Below the pieces are notes generated by a model. It saw only the letters and a list, made by a program, of their open reading frames with translations. It had not been told where the DNA came from and made no database searches. The position numbers were made by a program, and so were the translations under genes. From positions 1-17,495 of the forward strand of contig CAMHRJ010000011.1 in NCBI GenBank assembly GCA_946187475.1: a stretch of 17,495 bases of DNA. Reading direction: 5' to 3'. Shown piece by piece: positions 7,563 through 14,689 of this stretch. The DNA is from an uncultured Clostridia bacterium. Its GTDB lineage: Bacteria; Bacillota; Clostridia; Oscillospirales; Oscillospiraceae. Positions within the stretch are counted from its first letter, which is position 1; each line of letters starts with the position of its first letter.

Positions 7563-8074
7563 ATTACATTAAAGAAGTCGCCGTCGATGCCCTCCACAAA
7601 GAGGGCGGCATAGCCCTGGGCACCATAGGCCCCGGCCTTGTCCATGGGCTCGCCTGTGGCGATGTAGGCCTCGATCTCCGCCGCCGCCAGATCGCGAAAG
7701 CGCACGTCGGAGGCCTCCACCTGGGTCAGCATCTCGCCGCCCCGGGCAATGGTGACGCCGGTGTAGACGGTATGGGTCCGGCCGGAGAGGGCCGAGAGCA
7801 TCCGCACCGCGTCGTCGTGGTCGTGGGGCTTGCCGAAGATGGTGCCGTCCAGCCAGACCACCGTGTCCGCCGCGATCACCACGTCCGTGGGGTCGGCGGA
7901 TGCGGCCACCTCGGCGCATTTCTGCCGGGAGAGGGCCGCGGCAGTCTCCTCCCCGTTCAGACCGGGGTCGGGATGCTCCTCGCCTTTCGCGGGCCGAATC
8001 TCCAGCGGGGATACCCGCAGCATTTCCATCAGCTCCCGCCGTCTCGGCGACGCGGAAGCGAGAATGAATTTCAT
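7502..8074 (-). CDS. maf: Maf family nucleoside triphosphate pyrophosphatase
   Basis: Maf proteins hydrolyse non-canonical or pyrimidine nucleoside triphosphates (typically dTTP and UTP, or m7GTP) to monophosphates. They act in the cytosol and are linked to nucleotide-pool cleansing and septum arrest. The 190 residues carry the N-terminal loop SASPRRRE (7-14), AADTVV with the likely catalytic D70, and FGKP soon after, plus a C-terminal KAGAYGAQG segment. I chose the ATG at 8072-8074, giving MKFILASASP, the typical N-terminus, with GAGGAG 12 bases upstream; an upstream extension to 8107 would overlap the U32 gene. The start is 4 bases after the U32 stop. The last 20 residues are encoded by the duplicated stretch described separately. 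Confidence 0.95.
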   Translation of the reverse strand: MKFILASASPRRRELMEMLRVSPLEIRPAKGEEHPDPGLNGEETAAALSRQKCAEVAASADPTDVVIAADTVVWLDGTIFGKPHDHDDAVRMLSALSGRTHTVYTGVTIARGGEMLTQVEASDVRFRDLAAAEIEAYIATGEPMDKAGAYGAQGYAALFVEGIDGDFFNVMGLPLCRLGEMLKKFGIALL

Positions 8075-8078
8075 CGGT

Positions 8079-10166
8079 TTATTCGACTCCTCGATAATAC
8101 AAACCACGGGTCAGGCCGTTGGGCTTGTAGGTGGACTGGCCCATGTAGCTCTTGGCCACGGCAACGCACTCGCTGGGCGTCTCGGTGGTGAACATGAGCC
8201 GGGTGCCCCAAAGTCCGGCGGTGGAATAGTCGTCGTGCTTGTCCGCCAGATAGAGCTTGTGGGCGTTATAGATCACGTTCCGGCAGCCGAAAGCCCGCAC
8301 CACCGGGAAGGCGGAGCCGCGGCGATCGATCAGCTGGTTCGGGATGTGGCAGTTGCAGCGTCCTGCGCTGTTTTTGATGGCGCACTGCTCCGTGATCATG
8401 CAGGGCAGGCGGCCATAGACGATCATCTCCGTGTCCACGATCTTGGCCAGATCCCGGATCTGGGCAAGCCGCAGCTCGAAGGAGGCGGTCACCGAGCGCA
8501 TGCCCGTGTGGCGGAGCATCTCGATGCTGTGGGAGTTGAAGACGTTCAGGCCGAAGTCACCGCGTATCTGCATGCCGGCCTTCCGCGCAGCGGGGATGTG
8601 GCCCAGATTTCCGACCACGGCCTCGCTGACGCCGTTTTCCGCCGCAACACGCAGCAGATCGTCCAGCTCCAGACTCTGGTCATCCGTGACCACCCGGGGC
8701 AGCACGGCGGCGATCTTCGTGCCGGCGGCCTGGAAGGGGGCCAGCCGCTCCGGCGCATCACCGATGACCTCGGCGGGAACGTAGAGATAATCCGGGTTCA
8801 GCGCGGCCAGCTCCGGCGTCAGCTGCTCGGCGGTGAGCACCTGATAGATCCGCAGAGGGTCGGTGCGGTAATCGTGGCCGGGAAGCAGGGCGGGAATCTC
8901 GCCCCGGCGGCGCTCCGGGCTCTTGGCCCGGGCTTCCTTCAGCTCGGTGATGAGCCGGCGGCGCAGATCGTTGATGGCGCTGGCCGAGAGGAAGAGTCCC
9001 GGCTCCAGATGGACCTGGATGTCCAGGGCGTAGTAGGGCGTGCCGCCGGTCTTGGCAAACTGCTCGGCCAACGCCGCCTCGGACAGGGACGAGCGCAGGG
9101 CCACCTCCGGCACCGGGCCGGAGACCACGGCGCGAACGCCCTCTACATCTTCGGCTGCGGCGCGGACGGGCTTGCCCGCCTGGACGACTACATAGAACTT
9201 TACGCCCAGCCGGCGCATTTCGCCGGAGCCATAGGCCTTGCGGGCGGCGGTAAAGAGCTTTTCCGAGCCCCGGTCCTCCTCGGTGCGGGTGCCCAGCATA
9301 TCCGGGCCCTTCTGGCCCAGGAAATAGCCCTGGGTGAAGCCCTGGCGGGAGAAGGCCTGCTCCAGCCGTTCCATCTCGGAGCTGGTGGGACGGCGCTCAT
9401 CCCGGATGCACTTGGAATAGACGTCCGTGACCACGGCCACGTACTCCGGGCGCTTCATGCGGCCCTCGATCTTCACGCAGGCCACGCCCGCGTCCTCCAG
9501 CGCGCGGAGGTGGTCCACCAGACAGTTGTCCTTCAGACTCAGAGGATATTCATCCATCCGGCCGCCCAGACTGTACTGCAGGCGGCAGGGCTGGGCGCAC
9601 ATGCCGCGGTTGCCGCTGCGGCGCCCGATCAGAGCGCTCATGTAGCACTGGCCGGAATAGCAGAAGCACAGGGCACCGTGGACGAACACCTCCGTCTCGA
9701 TGCTGGCGCGGCGGGAGATCTCCCGGATCTGCTCCAGACTCAGTTCCCGGGACAGCACCGCCCGGGTGCAGCCCAATTCCGCCGCAGCCTCGACGCCGGC
9801 CAGATTGTGGATGCTCATCTGGGTGCTGGCGTGGAGCGGCAGGTCCGGCACGGCAGCGCGCAGCACGCGAACCAGGCCCAGATCCTGCACCAGCAGTGCG
9901 TCCGCGCCGTAGTCCGATGCCTTCTGGGCCAGCTCCACGGCGGAGTCGATCTCCCGGTCGCCCACGAGGGTGTTCATGGTGACGTAGACCTTGCAGCCGC
10001 GGATGTGGCAATAGCGCACGGCCTTGACGAATTCTTCCTCTGTGAAATTGTTGGCGCCCCGGCGTGCGTTGTGCATACCGAAGCCGAGATAAACCGCGTC
10101 CGCCCCGTTCTGTACCGCCGCGATGACGGCGTCGGGACTTCCGGCGGGTGCAAGCAGTTCCAGCAT
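8079..10166 (-). CDS. U32 family protein (peptidase U32 / RlhA-like), with DUF3656-like C-terminal part
   Basis: The 695-residue protein has the U32 TIM-barrel start LLAPAGSPDAV, ADAVYLG and VTMNT, then a long C-terminal extension that includes a second U32-like half (about 480-620). Cysteines C167, C174, C190 and C230 follow the spacing of the iron-sulfur ligands described for the U32 protein UbiU. Many U32 proteins are annotated as collagenase-like proteases, but characterised bacterial members of this long form include E. coli RlhA, which hydroxylates a cytidine of 23S rRNA. An RNA-hydroxylation role is therefore more likely than proteolysis, by inference only. The ATG has AGAGGAA just upstream. 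It is first in the minus-strand run, with its own promoter at 10200-10229. Confidence 0.9.
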   Translation of the reverse strand: MLELLAPAGSPDAVIAAVQNGADAVYLGFGMHNARRGANNFTEEEFVKAVRYCHIRGCKVYVTMNTLVGDREIDSAVELAQKASDYGADALLVQDLGLVRVLRAAVPDLPLHASTQMSIHNLAGVEAAAELGCTRAVLSRELSLEQIREISRRASIETEVFVHGALCFCYSGQCYMSALIGRRSGNRGMCAQPCRLQYSLGGRMDEYPLSLKDNCLVDHLRALEDAGVACVKIEGRMKRPEYVAVVTDVYSKCIRDERRPTSSEMERLEQAFSRQGFTQGYFLGQKGPDMLGTRTEEDRGSEKLFTAARKAYGSGEMRRLGVKFYVVVQAGKPVRAAAEDVEGVRAVVSGPVPEVALRSSLSEAALAEQFAKTGGTPYYALDIQVHLEPGLFLSASAINDLRRRLITELKEARAKSPERRRGEIPALLPGHDYRTDPLRIYQVLTAEQLTPELAALNPDYLYVPAEVIGDAPERLAPFQAAGTKIAAVLPRVVTDDQSLELDDLLRVAAENGVSEAVVGNLGHIPAARKAGMQIRGDFGLNVFNSHSIEMLRHTGMRSVTASFELRLAQIRDLAKIVDTEMIVYGRLPCMITEQCAIKNSAGRCNCHIPNQLIDRRGSAFPVVRAFGCRNVIYNAHKLYLADKHDDYSTAGLWGTRLMFTTETPSECVAVAKSYMGQSTYKPNGLTRGLYYRGVE

Positions 10167-10199
10167 AATGTTCCTCTTTAGACATAAAGATACAGATAC

Positions 10200-10229
10200 A
10201 GTATAACACAGAATGCGGTATTGCTACAA
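10200..10229 (-). promoter_or_regulatory. Sigma-A-type promoter for the U32-maf-mreCD run
   Basis: On the minus strand, TTGTAG (10224-10229) and TATACT (10200-10205) are separated by 18 bases. Transcription would start about 27 bases before the U32 ATG. Its -35 box overlaps that of the divergent plus-strand promoter. Confidence 0.6.
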
Positions 10230-10249
10230 GACAAAATTGATGATATAAT
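10221..10249 (+). promoter_or_regulatory. Sigma-A-type promoter for the dnaD-dnaI pair
   Basis: TTGCTA (10221-10226) and a perfect TATAAT (10244-10249) are separated by 17 bases. The leader to the ATG at 10324 would be about 68 bases and AT-rich, with no strong hairpin. The -35 box shares three bases with that of the divergent minus-strand promoter. Confidence 0.65.
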
Positions 10250-10323
10250 GTAAAAACATTCTGAACAATCCCCCATGAAAATACACCGTTTTTTCTTCAC
10301 TTTTCACAGATAAGGATTTGACC

Positions 10324-11277
10324 ATGAATCAAAACGACTTTACCCTCTCCCGGCCGGTTTCCCTGTCCCTGCCGGTGGAGGACATCGACCGCCTGCTCGC
10401 GGAGCACTCCGGCGACGCCGCGCTGGTCTATCTGGCCCTGCAGCGCTCCGGCGGGCAGCCGGTCTCTCCGGCAGCGTTGGGACTCTCCGGCGCGGCGTAT
10501 GAAGCCGCCCTCCGGACCCTGGCGCGGCTGGGCGTGGTGCGGGATGCTCAGGCCCCGGTCAAGGAAGCGCCGCTCCCGCCGGCGGAGGAGCTGCCCCAGT
10601 ACACCGCCGAGGACCTGATTCGCCGCACCCGGGAAGATCTGGCGTTCCAGGGCGTGCTGCAGCATACGGAGCAGCTTTACGGCCGGAAGCTCTCCACCCC
10701 GGAAAACCGCACCCTGCTGGGCATCCAGGACTATCTTGGTCTGCCGCCGGAGGTGCTGATGGAGCTCATCACCTACGTCTTTGCCCGCTATCGGGCCCAG
10801 CGAGGCCCGGGCCGGGTGCCCACCATGCGCATGATCGAGACCGAGGCCTACACCTGGGCCCGGAATGAGCTTCTGACCCCGGAGCTGGCGGAGGCCTACA
10901 TCGCCCGGCAGCAGCAGCGGCAGGAACGGGCCATCCAGCTCATGGAGGCCATGGATCTCCACGGGCGGACGCCCTCGAAAACAGAGAAAAAATACCTGGA
11001 CGGCTGGATGCAGATGGGCTTCGGCCCGGAAGAGGTGGGCGAGGCCTACGACCGCACGGTGACCAGCACCGGCGCGCTGAAGTGGCCCTATCTGGACAAG
11101 ATCCTTGCCAGCTGGCACCAGCGCGGGCTGCACCGGCTGCCGGAGATCCTGGAAAACGACCCCCGGGGCGGCGGCAGACGCAAGGCCGCGCCCGAAGTCT
11201 CCCACACGCCGCCCAGAAACGATCTGGACCTGGCGGAGCAGCTGCTCCGCGGCGGCAAGGGAAAGACGGAGGGATAA
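10324..11277 (+). CDS. DnaD-domain replication initiation protein
   Basis: This 317-residue protein resembles the DnaD/DnaB primosome family of low-GC Gram-positives, which remodel DNA at the origin or stalled forks and help load the replicative helicase. The N-terminal part (to about residue 75) looks like a winged-helix region. Two helical DDBH2-type segments follow (about 95-165 and 195-265), the second ending in the conserved YxxxIxxxW motif at Y256, I260 and W264. The C-terminus is basic and then mixed-charge, probably disordered. I start at ATG 10324 because AAGGA sits 7 bases before it; a TTG two codons earlier is less likely. It lies 3 bases before a DnaI-type ATPase gene, as in typical helicase-loading pairs. 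Confidence 0.88.
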   Translation: MNQNDFTLSRPVSLSLPVEDIDRLLAEHSGDAALVYLALQRSGGQPVSPAALGLSGAAYEAALRTLARLGVVRDAQAPVKEAPLPPAEELPQYTAEDLIRRTREDLAFQGVLQHTEQLYGRKLSTPENRTLLGIQDYLGLPPEVLMELITYVFARYRAQRGPGRVPTMRMIETEAYTWARNELLTPELAEAYIARQQQRQERAIQLMEAMDLHGRTPSKTEKKYLDGWMQMGFGPEEVGEAYDRTVTSTGALKWPYLDKILASWHQRGLHRLPEILENDPRGGGRRKAAPEVSHTPPRNDLDLAEQLLRGGKGKTEG

Positions 11278-11280
11278 TCC

Positions 11281-12267
11281 ATGCCCATGAACGGAACCTG
11301 TCTCGCCCGGGCGCGAGATGCGCTGGAGCAGCGCCGTGCGGAGAACGAAGCCCTGCGTCAGCGCCGGGAGCGGGAGATTTATCTCCGCATCCCCCGGGTG
11401 CAGGAGATCGACCAGCGGCTGCAGCGCCAGATGGTGCGCCTCTTTGGTCTGACCCTGCGCCACGGCCAGGATCCCACCGAGGATCTGTTGGCGCTGCAGC
11501 AAAGCAACCTTTCCCTGCAGGCCGAGCGGGCAGATCTGCTGCGCGCAGCGGGCTTCGAGGCGAACTACACCGACCCCGTCTGCACCTGTCCGCGCTGCCA
11601 GGACAAGGGCTATCTCCCTGACGGCAGCATCTGCGACTGTCTCATGACCCTCTACAATACCGAGCTCACCCGGGATTTGAGCACCCTGCTCCAGACCGGC
11701 AGCGAGCGCTTCGACGCCTTTGACCTCTCCCTCTACGAGGAGCCCGCCCGCAGCCAGATGGCCCGGACGCTGAAGGTCTGCCGCGCCTTTGCCGAGGACT
11801 TCGCCCCCGGGGCGCCGAACCTGCTGCTCCAGGGCGGCACCGGGCTGGGCAAGACCTTCCTCTCCGGCTGCATCGCCCGCACCGTGGCGGAGCAGGGCTA
11901 CACCGTGGCCTACGAGAGTGCCGGCGCCGCGCTGGGCTGCTTTGAAACGGCGAAGTTCCAGCGCAATTCCGAGGCCGGCGACCGGGCTGCCGCCAAGGTG
12001 GAGCAGTATCTCCACTGCGATCTGATGCTGCTGGACGATCTGGGCACGGAGATGATCTCCCCCTATTCCGTCAGCGCGCTCTACACCCTGATCAACACCC
12101 GGCTCACTCTGGAGAAAACCACCATCATCAGCACGAATCTGGACGACGACGCCCTCCGCCGGAGCTACAGTCCCCAGATCCTCTCCCGTCTGGAGGGCAG
12201 TTACATCACCCTCCGCTTCACCGGCCGGGACATCCGGCAGGTGCGCAAGGAGCGCGGGATGCTGTAA
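11281..12267 (+). CDS. DnaI/DnaC-type AAA+ helicase loader
   Basis: This 328-residue ATPase should deliver the hexameric replicative helicase to DNA, as DnaI does in Bacillus. The N-terminal region (about 1-95) is helical and charge-rich. A zinc-ribbon-like cluster follows, CPRC (C103, C106) and CDC (C118, C120), comparable to the zinc-binding domain of DnaI. The AAA+ domain has Walker A GGTGLGKT (185-192), Walker B LMLLDD (248-253), and a sensor-1-like ISTNLDDD. The C-terminus has the arginine-rich RFTGRDIRQVR typical of the IstB/DnaC family. A ribosome site GGAGGG overlaps the end of the DnaD-type gene and lies 7 bases before the ATG, so translation is probably coupled. No transposase is nearby, so it is not IstB of an insertion sequence. 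Confidence 0.92.
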   Translation: MPMNGTCLARARDALEQRRAENEALRQRREREIYLRIPRVQEIDQRLQRQMVRLFGLTLRHGQDPTEDLLALQQSNLSLQAERADLLRAAGFEANYTDPVCTCPRCQDKGYLPDGSICDCLMTLYNTELTRDLSTLLQTGSERFDAFDLSLYEEPARSQMARTLKVCRAFAEDFAPGAPNLLLQGGTGLGKTFLSGCIARTVAEQGYTVAYESAGAALGCFETAKFQRNSEAGDRAAAKVEQYLHCDLMLLDDLGTEMISPYSVSALYTLINTRLTLEKTTIISTNLDDDALRRSYSPQILSRLEGSYITLRFTGRDIRQVRKERGML

Positions 12268-12280
12268 CCCAACACAACGC

Positions 12281-12319
12281 AAAGACCCGCAGGGCAAGCC
12301 CTGCGGGTCTTTTGATCGT
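12281..12319 (+). terminator. Intrinsic terminator after the helicase-loader gene
   Basis: A perfect 14-base stem pairs AAAGACCCGCAGGG (12281-12294) with its complement at 12299-12312 around a CAAG loop, followed by TTTT and further T-rich sequence. It lies 13 bases after the stop. The minus-strand side has only a short U-tract, so it would work less well for the converging thioesterase gene. Confidence 0.92.
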
Positions 12320-12322
12320 TTT

Positions 12323-13060
12323 TCAGAACATCAGCCGGGCGGCGAAAGCCGGGCGGGCCTCACCCGCCTGGGAGACGGCCACGGTCACGGCCTCCACGTC
12401 CTCCAGCCGGTAGAGCTCCAGGGCGTCGCCGGCATGGGTCTCGGCGTTGAAGAACAGCTCCATGCGCCGAAGCTGCTCCATCTGTCCCCGCTGGGCGTCC
12501 GTCAGGGCGTCATAGGCCATTTCCCCGTAGCGGAAGTTGTTCACATGGCCCACGCCATCGGTCCAGCTGGGCCGGGCGGTGATGCGCTCCACAGGCTCCT
12601 CCTCCGGAGTCTTCAGCCGGATGCGGTCCGGGGCCTCCAGCAGCCGCTCTCCCGCCGGGAGACGGAATTTTTCGATCAGCTCCCGGTCCATGCAGACCCG
12701 CCGGGTCTCCAGCATCAGCAGGGTGGAAAAGCTCTCCCCCACCAGCACCTGTTCGCCGGCGGCGTCCAGGAGCTCGAATTCCCTGCGAAACAGCAGGCGC
12801 TTGTCTGTGGAATTCCAGGTGCGCATGGTGAGACTGTCCTCCGGGCGGATGGGCCGCCGGGGCTCCACGGTCATGGCGATGAGCACCCAGGCCGCACCGA
12901 ACTCCCGAATCAGCCGGGGCTCGTCCATCTCGATGTTTTTCAAATGGGGCTCCACGCCCTGCATGTACAGCTCCTGATAGCCGCTGGGCTTCAGGAAGCC
13001 ATGCTCGTTGAACATGGCGATGCCGCTTTTGAGCGGGTAGGAATACTGTTTTTCATCCAT
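12323..13060 (-). CDS. Acyl-ACP thioesterase family protein
   Basis: Family members hydrolyse acyl-acyl-carrier protein to release fatty acids in the cytosol. The 245-residue protein has two hotdog-fold halves: an N-terminal half with FLKPSGYQELYMQ and MRTWN, and a C-terminal half with the signature DGVGHVNNFRYGEMAYD around H172. In well-studied plant FatB enzymes the segment reads D-x-N-x-H-V-N-N, with the Asn taking part in catalysis; here that position is V170. Activity may therefore be weaker or rely on other residues. I chose the ATG at 13058-13060 because AGGTGA lies six bases upstream; the longer reading frame needs a TTG start inside prsW. The ribosome site overlaps the prsW stop codon, so the two are probably translated together. 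Confidence 0.87.
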   Translation of the reverse strand: MDEKQYSYPLKSGIAMFNEHGFLKPSGYQELYMQGVEPHLKNIEMDEPRLIREFGAAWVLIAMTVEPRRPIRPEDSLTMRTWNSTDKRLLFRREFELLDAAGEQVLVGESFSTLLMLETRRVCMDRELIEKFRLPAGERLLEAPDRIRLKTPEEEPVERITARPSWTDGVGHVNNFRYGEMAYDALTDAQRGQMEQLRRMELFFNAETHAGDALELYRLEDVEAVTVAVSQAGEARPAFAARLMF

Positions 13061-13070
13061 GGGATTCACC

Positions 13071-13808
13071 TCAAAGCTTTCCAAACCGGTTGATCAGATC
13101 GTCGATTTCGCTGTGCTCCGTCCCGGCGATGCGCCGGTCCTCCCGGGCCGAGCGGTTCACCCGGTGCAGGCCCAGAGCGTACAGCAGGGCCAGGAAGGCG
13201 AAGAACGGCAGGACGAAGAGATTATCAAAGTTCATGCACATGGCGAAGAAGTCATAGGTGCCGTGCATCAGGATCGGGATCAGCACCGCGAACACCCGGC
13301 CGTGGGTCTCCCCCGCCGGGCTGCCCACGCTGGCGGAGAACCGGGCCATGCCGAAGTAATAGCCCATGAACACGCCGAAGATCGCGTGGCCGGGGATGGA
13401 CGTGACCGCCCGCACCAGAGCGGTGCCGGGGCCGTACTGCAGCACATATTCCACGTTCTCCACGGCGGCGAAGCCCAGAGACACCGTCACCGCGTAGACG
13501 ATGGCGTCAAACTGATAATCAAAGGCCGGCTCGTTCCAGCAGCGGCGGAGGAAGAAATATTTGCAGCACTCCTCCACCAGCGCCGCCACGAAAAAGGCCT
13601 CCAGAAAAGCGGAGACATAGGGGTTTTCCGAGCCGAGAAAGTGGCTGATCAGCATTTCCAGCAGGATGGCCGGGATGACGGACAGAGCGCCGAAGCCCAG
13701 GTATTTCATGACCACCCGGACGGGCTCGTGCTCCACGCCGTCCTTGCGGTAGATATAGATCAGCAGCGCGATGGCCGGAAGCAGCGCCATCGAAATGAGA
13801 ATGTTCAT
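13071..13808 (-). CDS. prsW: PrsW-type intramembrane glutamic protease
   Basis: PrsW proteases cut substrates in the membrane; in Bacillus subtilis and Clostridioides difficile the known targets are anti-sigma factors (RsiW, RsiT). The 245-residue protein has about seven membrane segments and the family motifs: EECCK with E79, E80 and K83, then GFAAVENVEY with E117 and E120, then GHAIFGVFMGY with H141, and HGTYDFF with H182. The C-terminus is soluble and charged. AAAGGAG precedes the ATG. No sigma/anti-sigma gene is present in the window, so the substrate is unknown. It is followed after 10 bases by the thioesterase gene. Confidence 0.9.
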   Translation of the reverse strand: MNILISMALLPAIALLIYIYRKDGVEHEPVRVVMKYLGFGALSVIPAILLEMLISHFLGSENPYVSAFLEAFFVAALVEECCKYFFLRRCWNEPAFDYQFDAIVYAVTVSLGFAAVENVEYVLQYGPGTALVRAVTSIPGHAIFGVFMGYYFGMARFSASVGSPAGETHGRVFAVLIPILMHGTYDFFAMCMNFDNLFVLPFFAFLALLYALGLHRVNRSAREDRRIAGTEHSEIDDLINRFGKL

Positions 13809-13841
13809 GGAAAGCTCCTTTGGTGGGTTTTTTACCCTTTT

Positions 13842-13870
13842 AGCTTACACGCAAACGCCGGAAAAAACAA
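13842..13870 (-). promoter_or_regulatory. Weak candidate promoter for prsW-thioesterase
   Basis: On the minus strand TTGTTT (13865-13870) and TAAGCT (13842-13847) are 17 bases apart, in the gap after the upstream gene's terminator. The -10 box matches only three of six consensus bases, so this is tentative. Confidence 0.3.
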
Positions 13871-13881
13871 GCAAAAAGCAG

Positions 13882-13907
13882 AAAAAACCGCCCCGAAGGG
13901 CGGTTTT
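13882..13907 (-). terminator. Intrinsic terminator after the cyclodeaminase-family gene
   Basis: On the minus strand AAAACCGCCC pairs with GGGCGGTTTT around a TTCG tetraloop (CGAA on the plus strand), followed by six U. It lies 8 bases after the stop at 13916 and separates this gene from prsW. Confidence 0.92.
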
Positions 13908-13915
13908 GTGGTTGC

Positions 13916-14539
13916 TTACGCTTTGTTCAGACGGTTCTGCAGCTTCTCCAGCAGGCCGTCGATCAGCTCCTGGTGCTCCTGGACGTTGATCTCCGCCTCG
14001 CGGTTGACGGTATACTGGAAGGTGAACTCCATCATGTAGCCGCTGAGGAACTTGATCTCGCCGCGCATGGAGGCGATGACCGCCAGGGCCAGATGGGCCG
14101 CCGTGAGGACGTTGGAGACCATCTCATCGGGGCAGACGTCGGCGATCTGGTCCAGCATCTCCAGATTGTGGCACATGAGATAAACGATCTCGTTGGGGAT
14201 GCCGCAGGCCACGCGGGCCGCGCTCTCGATCTCCTCGGGGGTCTTGTCCCCTTCCGCCAGACGCTTGCGCAGAGGCGAGCGGGAGCGGACATAGTCGTCC
14301 ACCTGCTTGAGCATATACTTCTGCAGCTCCGGCAGCTCCGCCAGCACCTCGGCGGGGACGCTGCCCTCGGCAGAGGCATTGCCGGCCAGCAGGGCCAGAT
14401 TCGCGGACAGGGCCGCCGCCAGCGCGGCAACGCTGCCGCCCTCGGGCTTGCCTTCCAGGGAGCCGACCTGCTCGGCGAACTCGTTCAGGGATTTATCTGC
14501 AAGCTTCTGCAGCTTGAGGGTTTTTTTGACTTCAGCCAT
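13916..14539 (-). CDS. Cyclodeaminase/cyclohydrolase family protein (FTCD C-terminal type)
   Basis: The 207-residue, all-helical protein matches the formiminotransferase-cyclodeaminase C-terminal family, whose members convert 5-formimino- or methenyl-tetrahydrofolate. The recognisable block is KPEGGSVAALAAALSANLALLAGNAS (only the core is quoted: PEGGSVAAL, 32-40); most relatives have GGGS where this has EGGS. Later helices include CGIPNEIVYLM and VLTAAHLALAV. It stands alone, with no formiminotransferase, histidine-degradation or folate gene beside it, so its substrate is not clear. I start at ATG 14537-14539, with AGGAGGT eight bases upstream; the frame runs further upstream but without another good site. 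Confidence 0.85.
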   Translation of the reverse strand: MAEVKKTLKLQKLADKSLNEFAEQVGSLEGKPEGGSVAALAAALSANLALLAGNASAEGSVPAEVLAELPELQKYMLKQVDDYVRSRSPLRKRLAEGDKTPEEIESAARVACGIPNEIVYLMCHNLEMLDQIADVCPDEMVSNVLTAAHLALAVIASMRGEIKFLSGYMMEFTFQYTVNREAEINVQEHQELIDGLLEKLQNRLNKA

Positions 14540-14588
14540 AAAAAGAAACCTCCTGTTGGTTTTGTTGTACCCAATGTAACACAGTTTT

Positions 14589-14623
14589 CCGCCGGATTCA
14601 GTGAGCAAATCACATAGCGGCGG
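14589..14623. repeat. Two-tier inverted repeat in the divergent spoIIR control region
   Basis: CCGCCG (14589-14594) pairs with CGGCGG (14618-14623), and inside it GTGA (14601-14604) pairs with TCAC (14610-14613). It lies in the 150-base gap between the divergent cyclodeaminase-family gene and spoIIR. No U-tract follows in either direction, so a protein-binding site is more likely than a terminator. Confidence 0.4.
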
Positions 14624-14639
14624 TATGATTTCTCTTTTC

Positions 14640-14650
14640 CGGTTTAACCG
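14640..14650. repeat. Palindrome upstream of spoIIR
   Basis: CGGTTTAACCG is a perfect 5+1+5 palindrome, 40 bases before the spoIIR start. It could be a small operator; nothing else supports this. No convincing promoter of any class was found in the rest of the 14540-14689 gap. Confidence 0.3.
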
Positions 14651-14689
14651 AAGCCCAGCCCGGGCATGCTTTTTCCGGGAGGCGATTCC

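Noticed and set aside
7830..10181. 783-codon plus-strand frame opposite maf and the U32 gene
   Set aside because: It crosses two well-supported genes on the other strand and shows no domain, so it is a GC-driven shadow.
11281..12267. IstB-type transposition helper
   Set aside because: No IstA transposase or terminal repeats nearby, and the adjacent DnaD-domain gene and zinc cluster favour a helicase loader.
10297..12297. 666-codon minus-strand frame opposite the DnaD/DnaI pair
   Set aside because: The plus-strand genes carry Walker, zinc-ribbon and DDBH2 motifs with proper ribosome sites; the reverse frame has none.
14622..14630. GGTATGATT as a sigma-F -10 element for spoIIR
   Set aside because: Partial match only, and no GYATA-like -35 lies at the expected spacing upstream.
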